Shown: piece after piece, positions 38,824 through 45,295 of the stretch
Layout: every line of letters starts with the position of its first letter
Position numbering within the stretch: position 1 is the first letter of the stretch
NCBI GenBank assembly: GCA_039198765.1
Contig: JBCCTF010000006.1
Span: 1-45,295, forward strand
Direction of reading: 5' to 3'
Source: Parvularcula sp039198765
Lineage (GTDB): Bacteria; Pseudomonadota; Alphaproteobacteria; Caulobacterales; Parvularculaceae
DNA: 45,295 bases
Made by a program: the position numbers and the translations under genes
The notes under the pieces: generated by a model
Told to the model about the DNA's origin: nothing
The model's database searches: none
The model's input: the letters and a program-made list of their open reading frames with translations, nothing else

Positions 38824-40887
38824 CTAACGCAGGTAGTCCGGCCACGTTTTCAGTTTGCGCCAAAGCCGCATTGCTGAGCGCCCCCCAGGTATTGAGCTCT
38901 TGGATTTAGGCCGTGTGCTGAGGTACTCAATAACATCCTCCGGTGCACATGCCCATCCATTCAGCGGACTGGCATAAAGCGGGTATTCAACCAGCGCGAG
39001 ATAGACGAGTTCCTCTACGGAGCGTGTTCTGGTTCGGCGCGGGGTTTCGAACTTGTCTGAGGTCAGGCCCCATCCTGCGTAGAAGGGGCGACCGTAGGTG
39101 GTCACGCGCTTTCGGCGAAGCAGGGCTTCGAAACCCATGAGCGACGTGATGGTGTGGACTTCGTCGGCGATGGTGATCGCTGCATCGGCGCTGACGTAGG
39201 AAAGAACGGAATCAGCAATGTCGTCAGCGTCAGGAACATGACCGGGCCTTCCCGCAACTTCGACATCAGGGTGCGGTTTGTAGGCGATGTGGGCATCTGG
39301 ACGGGCTTGGCGCACTGCTAGGAGGAGGTCTCGGTTTGACTTGACCTCTGCACCCCCCACCAGGACAGAAGCATCGTTTGTCACTTGTCCGGGGACAAGA
39401 ATGATCGGCTTGCTGACGTTGTCGAAGGTCGTACTTGAGCTGCCGACGTTGTACTTGCTAACGCGCGACTCCTGAAGAGCTGCGATCAACGCCGCGCCAC
39501 GCTCTCGTTGGTTGACGGTTAAGTCTCTGTTTTCGAGAAGGTATTCGAGGTCGCTAGGGCGGCGAGGATCGAAGTAGATGCCTCGCTCGTCAAACACCAG
39601 TGAGCTAGGTTTGACGAGATCTGCGCCTAGGCCCGAGGACCTGATGAACCCATCCTCTGCATACAGAGAATATGTCGATTGAGCTTGATCGGCATCGAGT
39701 GAATTTTTCAGATATCGGGATGCCCAAACCGCCGTCGGGGTATCGCTTTGCCGTTTCGGATGAAGCGCTGGTCTGATGGATAGGGGAGCGTTTGCTGGAA
39801 CGAACGGGCGGATGTGGCTTCGTTTGAGCTTTGGGACACCGTGGAGGGTGAGGCCAGTGCCGAGTTTCTGGACATGCTTCTGCTGTACACTGATAAATCT
39901 TGCCAAAGACAAAGGGCTCGCGGATCGCTGAAGGCTTGGAAGCCAGTAGTGGCCATATTGTCCGTAGACGGCTGAACAAAGCTGACTGAGGGTTGGCTTT
40001 TCGCTGCGTCGTTCCACGGATTGCCGGTCATCGGTGAGGCCCCATCCGCCGAAGAACGCGACGCCAAAGCACGTGACACTGCTGCCTGCGATCAGCGCTT
40101 CGAGGCCAGCATTGCTGGACGCTACGTAGACCCTTTGGGCTTTCTCAGCACAAGCCATCCAGCTGACGGTGTTGGGGATGACGGCGCAGTCGTAGCGTTC
40201 AGCCAGTTCGCGCAGGTGCCCCGTTCGTCCGCCAATACCGTCGTAGGGGTGGAGTTTGACACCGATCCTCTGCCCCGGATTTTCATCGTGGGCGGCTTGG
40301 ATCATGTCCTCGAACGTCTCCGGAGACACCATGCCGCCCGGAATGGAGAGGTCTCCTGCAATCTGATCCACCACGATAACGTCAGCGGACGGACTGTCGT
40401 GAAGCTGTGCAGTCAAGCGCTCGTGGTCGAGAGTGTTGAACTTGCCCAAGCCATGGTCCCGCATTTCAGCAAGCAGAGCATCGGTCTGATCATCTGGCGG
40501 ACAAAGCGCTGATTTTGCGACCAAATCTTCAACGAGCGAGGGGTGGTGCGCGTCGTAGTAGATGCCGACCGGATCAATAACGATACCAAGGAGACCGAAG
40601 CGTTTTTCATCCGTTCCCAGACGACTGAGGAACGCATCTTCAATCGCGATATAGGGAAGGCCACGCTCTTCGGCAGTTGCCTGCCCGGTACCTTTACGGC
40701 CCCAACCCGCGATGGCATCGATGTTGGATTTGCGTCCAAAGACCAGCTGAACGTCCGGCCCCAGCAGTTCCCGCAACCGGTTTCTTCGTCGCCAAACGCC
40801 TGGAGCGAGAATGCTGATCGTCAGGGTACGGTCTTCTTCCCAACCCTGCTGGTTTGCCAGGCAGGCGCGCCAAGCTGGCACCGTCAT
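38824..40887 (-). CDS. kpsC: capsule polysaccharide Kdo-linker synthase (KpsC/LipA-like, two-domain)
   Basis: KpsC adds beta-Kdo residues that link group-2-type capsules to lipid on the cytoplasmic side of the inner membrane. The 687 aa protein is two tandem copies of the Capsule_synth domain. Copy 1 has AIEDAFLSRLG, GIYYDAHHPS, VKLHPYDGIGG and FGVAFFGGWGLTDD; copy 2 has AEDGFIRSSGLG, GIYFDPRRPSDLEYLL, YKPHPDVEVAG and YGRPFYAGWGLTSD. The repeated HP and GWGLT(D/S)D blocks are typical. ATG 40887 was chosen: it is one base after the stop of the export gene, and the open frame further upstream runs inside that gene. KpsS, its usual partner, is not in the window. Confidence 0.9.
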   Translation of the reverse strand: MTVPAWRACLANQQGWEEDRTLTISILAPGVWRRRNRLRELLGPDVQLVFGRKSNIDAIAGWGRKGTGQATAEERGLPYIAIEDAFLSRLGTDEKRFGLLGIVIDPVGIYYDAHHPSLVEDLVAKSALCPPDDQTDALLAEMRDHGLGKFNTLDHERLTAQLHDSPSADVIVVDQIAGDLSIPGGMVSPETFEDMIQAAHDENPGQRIGVKLHPYDGIGGRTGHLRELAERYDCAVIPNTVSWMACAEKAQRVYVASSNAGLEALIAGSSVTCFGVAFFGGWGLTDDRQSVERRSEKPTLSQLCSAVYGQYGHYWLPSLQRSASPLSLARFISVQQKHVQKLGTGLTLHGVPKLKRSHIRPFVPANAPLSIRPALHPKRQSDTPTAVWASRYLKNSLDADQAQSTYSLYAEDGFIRSSGLGADLVKPSSLVFDERGIYFDPRRPSDLEYLLENRDLTVNQRERGAALIAALQESRVSKYNVGSSSTTFDNVSKPIILVPGQVTNDASVLVGGAEVKSNRDLLLAVRQARPDAHIAYKPHPDVEVAGRPGHVPDADDIADSVLSYVSADAAITIADEVHTITSLMGFEALLRRKRVTTYGRPFYAGWGLTSDKFETPRRTRTRSVEELVYLALVEYPLYASPLNGWACAPEDVIEYLSTRPKSKSSIPGGRSAMRLWRKLKTWPDYLR

Positions 40888-40888
40888 T

Positions 40889-42514
40889 CTAGAGCCGAGC
40901 AACGGTGGCGGTAGAGAGGGCCAGTTGGAAGATGATCTCTGTGATTTCGGTCGCGAGCAGGAACGTGCGGTTCCCCGTTCGCGGTAGCACCAAAATCTGA
41001 TCGCCAGCCTCAGGGATGTACCGACCGCGGACACGGATCGCAGCGCCTGATCTTTTTCGGACGACGAACTGTGATTTGTGTGCCTGCTGCTGAAAGCCGC
41101 CTGCTCGGTCGATATAGTCTGTGATCGTCATGCGCTCTGTACGGACGAACGCCCCTGGTGAAATGATCTCGCCCACGACGAGGACCACATCGGTTTTGTT
41201 CGGGATGACCACCACGTCGCCGTCTTCGAGGGTCAGGTCGTTCATGACGCCCTTTTCCATAACGGTGACCGTGCCGGTTGGAACAGCTTGCCTGGCAGTC
41301 TCGACAAAACGGCTGATGGCGTCAGCTTGCGCGCGCTGGACCTGAGCTGCCTCTGCGGAAAAGCCTGCAGAGACGCTGACCGACCGTTGTAGGCGGTCGA
41401 GGGCATCGTTCAGGGCGAGCTTCTGTGCCGCGGCAACGCTTCGGCGGTTGATGTGCACCGACGCCATATCGGCAATTTCAGGATCAACAGTGATTTGCCT
41501 AAGAAGATCAGACAGCTGAGCATTGCGCGGAAGGATATGGAGGGCCGGTGCAAGGTCCGATGTCGATTGCACGGCAACAGCAATCGTGTCGCCAAAGAGG
41601 TCAGACCGGAACTCTGCGCGATCGCCATCACGCAGTTTCGTCATCCCAAACGCTTCAAGCGCGAGGTACTCAGCATACGGCTTCCCGCCCCGCGTTCCCG
41701 TCAGCGCCACATGTGTCACTTGGGGGAGGGGGCGGCTGAGCGAGGCAAGCCTTGCCCCTTCGAAGCCCGACATTGACAGCTCAAACGCAAAGGGCGCGAT
41801 CACGTCGCCGGATGATTCAACGAGCGGACCTCGGCCAGCAACGACGATCACGTCGCCATTTTGGAATTCAACGCGGGGCAGGGTGCCTTCGAGGAGGAAT
41901 GCATAGAGATCGACGCGAGCGAGGACCTGATTGTTCCTCAGCACACGAACATCACGGAAGCTGCCGCGGTCCAGGTTGATGCCGCCAGCTGCTTGCAAGT
42001 AGTAGAGGACATCGTCCGATGCACCGCCAAGGTGTCGCCCGGGGTTGTTGACGTCTCCGGTGACATACACGCCTACAGAACCCGGCGATACGATCGTCGC
42101 ATAAACCCGCACGTTCGTTGTGAAGGTCTGGCGGACAGCATTCTCCACCAAACGCTGCAGCTGACCTGCGCGACGGCCAGCTAGCTCAACGGGACCAACC
42201 TCCGGAATGAACAGCACGCCGTTCTGGTCGATGACCTCGATCAAGTCAGCGCTATAAGCACCGAATGCTCGGACAGCGATCCGGTCGCCGCGCTGCATTT
42301 CATAGTTGGGATCCGAAGACATCCGCGTGCTGACGGGTGGCCGCTCGAAAAGCTGAGAGCCGAACACAACGGTCTTCTTAGGAGCTGAGACGTCACGGAG
42401 GGCGTCTGCCGCACGCGCAGCGGCCGACTGGTCACTAATGACCTGGGCGTGCGCTGACAGCGCGAAGGTTAGGGCCAACGCGGCCATCAGAGTGCTGACA
42501 AATCTACCGATCAT
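40889..42514 (-). CDS. kpsD: polysaccharide export outer-membrane protein (KpsD/Wza family)
   Basis: The 541 aa protein forms or feeds the outer-membrane/periplasmic channel for capsule. It has a cleavable signal (MIGRFVSTLMAALALTFALS ending AHA-Q), then the poly-export domain: YEMQRGDRIAVRAFGAYSADL, VIDQNGVLFIPEVGPVELAG, and SLBB-type repeats including VYVTGDVNNPGRHLGG and VLVVGEIISPGAFVRTERMTI. No lipobox is seen, so it is KpsD-like rather than Wza-like. ATG 42514 overlaps the end of kpsE by 11 bp. Its stop is one base from the kpsC start. Confidence 0.88.
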   Translation of the reverse strand: MIGRFVSTLMAALALTFALSAHAQVISDQSAAARAADALRDVSAPKKTVVFGSQLFERPPVSTRMSSDPNYEMQRGDRIAVRAFGAYSADLIEVIDQNGVLFIPEVGPVELAGRRAGQLQRLVENAVRQTFTTNVRVYATIVSPGSVGVYVTGDVNNPGRHLGGASDDVLYYLQAAGGINLDRGSFRDVRVLRNNQVLARVDLYAFLLEGTLPRVEFQNGDVIVVAGRGPLVESSGDVIAPFAFELSMSGFEGARLASLSRPLPQVTHVALTGTRGGKPYAEYLALEAFGMTKLRDGDRAEFRSDLFGDTIAVAVQSTSDLAPALHILPRNAQLSDLLRQITVDPEIADMASVHINRRSVAAAQKLALNDALDRLQRSVSVSAGFSAEAAQVQRAQADAISRFVETARQAVPTGTVTVMEKGVMNDLTLEDGDVVVIPNKTDVVLVVGEIISPGAFVRTERMTITDYIDRAGGFQQQAHKSQFVVRKRSGAAIRVRGRYIPEAGDQILVLPRTGNRTFLLATEITEIIFQLALSTATVARL

Positions 42515-43733
42515 GGTCGTTAATCCCGGCAACAGTGTACGCAACAATGCCGTACCCAATAATCGACAGAACCATGGCCAACACAAAGCTCGCAAACCGG
42601 CGCGGTTCCGTCGCCTCGGTTGGCAACGTCGGAGCGACAATGGGGACCACGAAACGCTCCCGCTGGTCAGCCAGCTGCCGAGCGTTATCGAGGGCCGTCA
42701 AAGCCGCCGTCAGCCTCGTCTCGGCATATTCGCGGGTAATGACCAGCCCCTCGTACTCAAGGAGCAGTTCGGCCAGCGTCCCGTCGCCACCAGTGCTGGC
42801 GAGCTCGCCGCGTTGCGACGCAACTTGTTGTTCGAGCGCATAGATGCGCTCATCGATAATAACAATCTGGGGTGAGTCAGCCCGCAAGCTGGCGAGCTGT
42901 GATGCACGTTCGCCTTTGAGCTCTATGATACGTCCCTCAAGCTCAAGCAAGGCGCCCACCGTTGCTGCTCCGGTTTGGGTGGGGTCGATTTCTCCGGTCG
43001 TGTTGCGGAAAGAGGCCATCTGAAGTCGGATATCTCGAACTTCTTCTTCAGCTTTGGAGACTTCATCCCGTGCGTCGGCAAGTGTGGCGTCTCGCACACG
43101 GGCCGAAATCTCGTTTACGTAGTTCTCGCTGAGGTCCACGATCGATGCGGCGATCTCGTAAGCGGACTCAGCATCATAGGAATGCACAACAACACGGAGG
43201 ATACTCGCCTCCCGATCAAGCACGACGTCGATGCGCTTTCTGTAGAACGTCAGGAAGGCTTCTTGCGAAGCGCGGCGTGGCAGCCTGTTGAGAGGATCCA
43301 GCCGAAACCGCGCATACAGGCTACGCAGATCGTGCCGTTGATCGAGTTGCGCGAGCATTTGTGGTGAGTGGATATGCTCCCTGACAGCAATGGACTCGGA
43401 GATCCCGCCGCTGCCTCCGCTGGGGATGAACGCGGAGAGCATAGAGGTTGGTTGCGCCGTCTCCTTCCCGCGTATCGAAAACTGCGTCGTGGCCGTAAAG
43501 ATCGGCGGATGAAGAGCGCTGTAGTAGACGGCAAAAACGCAGGCGGTGACCGCTAGAAAGCTGAGAAACGGTCTTTTTGCGACGCGGATGAGAAATGTTC
43601 GTAGATCACTTGTTATGTTTGGCGCGGAATGACGCGGGGCAGGTTGATCAACTGCCACTTGTGGTTCTGACCCGTCAGCTTGGTTTGCCGTCGCAGACTG
43701 CTCTGCCGTATCCGGGTATTTCGCTTCGTCCAT
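42504..43733 (-). CDS. kpsE: capsule export inner-membrane co-polymerase-like protein (KpsE)
   Basis: KpsE is the polysaccharide co-polymerase/adaptor that bridges the KpsMT transporter to the outer-membrane channel. The 409 aa protein has a proline-rich cytoplasmic N-terminus (1-45), a first membrane helix (about 52-72) after FLIRVAKRPFLSFLAV, a long periplasmic coiled-coil region with many Glu/Ala/Leu heptads, the PTLPTEATEPRRF motif just before helix 2, and that helix FVLAMVLSIIGYGIVAYTVA near the end. The order matches the family. It begins 9 bp after kpsT and overlaps kpsD by 11 bp. Confidence 0.9.
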   Translation of the reverse strand: MDEAKYPDTAEQSATANQADGSEPQVAVDQPAPRHSAPNITSDLRTFLIRVAKRPFLSFLAVTACVFAVYYSALHPPIFTATTQFSIRGKETAQPTSMLSAFIPSGGSGGISESIAVREHIHSPQMLAQLDQRHDLRSLYARFRLDPLNRLPRRASQEAFLTFYRKRIDVVLDREASILRVVVHSYDAESAYEIAASIVDLSENYVNEISARVRDATLADARDEVSKAEEEVRDIRLQMASFRNTTGEIDPTQTGAATVGALLELEGRIIELKGERASQLASLRADSPQIVIIDERIYALEQQVASQRGELASTGGDGTLAELLLEYEGLVITREYAETRLTAALTALDNARQLADQRERFVVPIVAPTLPTEATEPRRFASFVLAMVLSIIGYGIVAYTVAGINDHDR

Positions 43734-43742
43734 TCTGCCGGT

Positions 43743-44450
43743 TTACGCGGGTTCGGGCCTTTTCCAACCCTCTCCCTTGAGCGCTTTCTCATACGCCTTG
43801 ATGGTTTTGTGGACGCGTGTTGACAGGAAAGGGGTCTCCTCAACTCCAAGAACAAGAACGCGATTGCACAAGCGGTCAATCGCAGCGAGCCCGTGGTTGA
43901 TGAGGACGAAAGCCTTGTTTTCACTGAGATTGTTCAAGGCGTCATCACATTTCCGTCTGAACGCTGCGTCACCGACGGCCGTGACTTCGTCGATCAAGAG
44001 ACAGTCAAACTCGATCGCCATCGACAGGGCAAACCCTAGCCTTGCTTTCATGCCTGATGAGTACGTCTTGAACGGTTCATGAAGGTAGCGCCCCAGTTCA
44101 GAGAATTCGGCGACTGCTTCAATCACGTCGTCTACGGGTTTCCCGTAGATGCGAGCGCAGAACTTGATGTTTGCGATGCCGGACATTGAAGGTTGTAGGT
44201 GGCCGCTGAAACCGACAGGCCACGATACGGAGATTTGGCGATCTATGCGCCCCGTGTCGGGGAGTTCTGAACCGCCGATGATCCGCATGAGCGTTGATTT
44301 TCCCGCTCCGTTTCTCCCAAGAATTCCAAGCCTGTCGGTCGACTCGATTTCGATGTTCACGTCTTTTAAGACGTGGTTCCAGCCTGTCTTCGTTTTGTAC
44401 GACTTGCAGACATCTTCGAGCGTGATCTTCCCGGCGCGCAGGTCCGTCAA
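43743..44450 (-). CDS. kpsT: capsule polysaccharide ABC transporter ATP-binding protein (KpsT)
   Basis: KpsT powers export of the finished polysaccharide across the inner membrane. The 235 aa protein has Walker A GRNGAGKS (residues 45-52), VSWPVGFSGHLQPSMSG (Q-loop region), the ABC signature YSSGMKARLGFAL, Walker B CLLIDEVTAVGD and the switch histidine in LINHG. It is the short KpsT type without the C-terminal carbohydrate-binding extension of Wzt, consistent with a group-2-like system. ATG 44450 overlaps the kpsM stop as ATGA. Confidence 0.95.
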   Translation of the reverse strand: MTDLRAGKITLEDVCKSYKTKTGWNHVLKDVNIEIESTDRLGILGRNGAGKSTLMRIIGGSELPDTGRIDRQISVSWPVGFSGHLQPSMSGIANIKFCARIYGKPVDDVIEAVAEFSELGRYLHEPFKTYSSGMKARLGFALSMAIEFDCLLIDEVTAVGDAAFRRKCDDALNNLSENKAFVLINHGLAAIDRLCNRVLVLGVEETPFLSTRVHKTIKAYEKALKGEGWKRPEPA

Positions 44451-45238
44451 AACTTGATTCCCCGTCTTGTCCTCCGTTCGAGGTACAGGCCCACGGCTAA
44501 AAGCGGGACAGCGATCGCAAACGTGTAGTTGAGATCGAGGATTGGTGACTGGTACGTCTCAAACCATCCCTGGCGCATTCCCTCGACCGGATGGATCATC
44601 GGATTCCATTTCAAGTAAGCGTAGGTCCATGACGGAAGCATGTCAGCTGTGAATAAAACACCCGAGACGAAAAAACCGATACGGTTGACGGGTTGCAAAA
44701 ACTGTAGGGCATAAGGGTAGTAGGTACTGAGGCCTGCAATGGTGATTCCCAAGCTCACGCCGAGCAGACCGGCGCTGCAAAAGCTCTGAAAGACGAGCAT
44801 CATATTTTGGGGAAATCCCGACCCTTCGACCAACGCGCCAACCAATGCTGCACAGCCGAAAAACGTGAAGTTGGTCAACGTGGCAAGCGTTGCGCGCGCT
44901 ATCAAAACATCGAGCCGTTGAACTTGTGAGTGCATGAGCAGGGCACGGTTCGAGCCCTCTGCATTCCCCAAATCGGAGACCATGGACGTGTACAGACCAT
45001 AGGTGAACCAGCCTGTGACCACAAACATCAGGAGCGGGATCTCTCCGCTATCGCGGTTGCGAATGAAGAGGAAGACGAAGTAAAGCGCGCCGATCGAAAA
45101 TGCCGGTGTGATAAGCGCCCAAAGATAGCCAAGCCGGGAACTTCCGAACCTGCCACTGATTTCTCGCAGGATGACCGCATTAATGACCCTTGCGGTTGTC
45201 GACCAGCTTTGTGTGAACTCCAAAATCGTCGCCACCAA
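44447..45238 (-). CDS. kpsM: capsule polysaccharide ABC transporter permease (KpsM)
   Basis: KpsM is the membrane half of the capsule exporter. The 263 aa protein has the ABC-2 N-terminal motif VILREISGRFGSSRLGYLWAL, six hydrophobic helices, and a C-terminal stretch NRIGFFVSGVLFTADMLPSW followed by LKWNPMIHPVEGMRQGWF, both standard for KpsM. The start is TTG 45238 or GTG 45235; the flanking GGTGGCG is not a clear ribosome site, and no ATG is available. It heads the visible minus-strand operon kpsM-T-E-D-C. Upstream only 57 bp remain in the window. Confidence 0.93.
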   Translation of the reverse strand: MVATILEFTQSWSTTARVINAVILREISGRFGSSRLGYLWALITPAFSIGALYFVFLFIRNRDSGEIPLLMFVVTGWFTYGLYTSMVSDLGNAEGSNRALLMHSQVQRLDVLIARATLATLTNFTFFGCAALVGALVEGSGFPQNMMLVFQSFCSAGLLGVSLGITIAGLSTYYPYALQFLQPVNRIGFFVSGVLFTADMLPSWTYAYLKWNPMIHPVEGMRQGWFETYQSPILDLNYTFAIAVPLLAVGLYLERRTRRGIKF

Positions 45239-45295
45239 TTCTAACTTCGGACGTCTTACGCCGTATGAGGTGTTTTTGGATCATCTCCAAGACCA

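Noticed and set aside
1..45295. CRISPR arrays, toxin-antitoxin pairs, phage genes or insertion sequences
   Set aside because: No direct-repeat array with regular spacers, transposase, integrase, Cas or recognisable toxin-antitoxin pair was found on either strand.

Overview
The window is 45.3 kb of compact, GC-rich bacterial chromosome that reads as an alphaproteobacterium. Pointers to that class are a DUF4170 protein beside an inositol-monophosphatase homologue, PmbA/TldE, YqgE, an L31 of the zinc-free type, CcmC/D/E cytochrome maturation, and a glycine cleavage system with a split P-protein (gcvPA + gcvPB). The split P-protein is more typical of Caulobacterales/Hyphomonadaceae/Parvularculales-like lineages than of classical Rhodobacteraceae. 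The family assignment is a guess; no rRNA is present.

Layout. 1-3124: the 5' end of a cysQ-like phosphatase (cut by the left edge), divergent from a WcaJ-type undecaprenyl-phosphate sugar phosphotransferase and sqdB (UDP-sulfoquinovose synthase). 3124-3237: a mirrored set of palindromes between convergent genes. 3239-7493 (minus): rpmE, MATE exporter, ccmC-ccmD-ccmE and an MFS transporter. 7693-12301 (plus): a paraoxonase-like propeller protein, thrC, and a membrane protein with a degenerate EAL domain. 12309-16227: yqgE, a peroxiredoxin, a small membrane protein, and a pmbA-IMPase-DUF4170 operon on the minus strand. 16346-21900: a tandem glycine riboswitch controlling gcvT-gcvH-(glycine-zipper protein)-gcvPA-(two-helix SHOCT-like protein)-gcvPB, closed by a hairpin. 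21913-27572: tesB, a Tiki/EreA-like secreted protein, tRNA-Val(GAC), a TIM-barrel protein, a 14-helix MFS exporter and a serine-hydrolase lipoprotein. 27569-28472 (minus): DUF2256 and an SDR. 28628-35344: an M28 peptidase, recN-ligA, and a saccharopine-dehydrogenase-like oxidoreductase. 35416-38822: rfbCBDA, the complete dTDP-L-rhamnose pathway. 38824-45238 (minus): kpsM-T-E-D-C, an ABC-transporter-dependent capsule export and Kdo-linker locus that converges on rfbA.

How the parts work together. Both ends of the window concern the cell surface: lipid-linked glycan initiation plus sulfoquinovose at the left, rhamnose supply plus capsule export at the right. The middle is housekeeping (amino acid metabolism, cytochrome c maturation, DNA repair and ligation). 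Genes overlap often by ATGA or GTGA, and several convergent pairs meet within a few bases without room for a terminator.

No CRISPR array, insertion sequence, integrase, phage module or obvious defence system is visible. The least explained items are two unknown membrane proteins embedded in the riboswitch-controlled gcv operon, the 7TM/degenerate-EAL protein, the covarying mirrored palindromes at 3124-3237, and the sulfoquinovose/sugar-phosphotransferase pairing.
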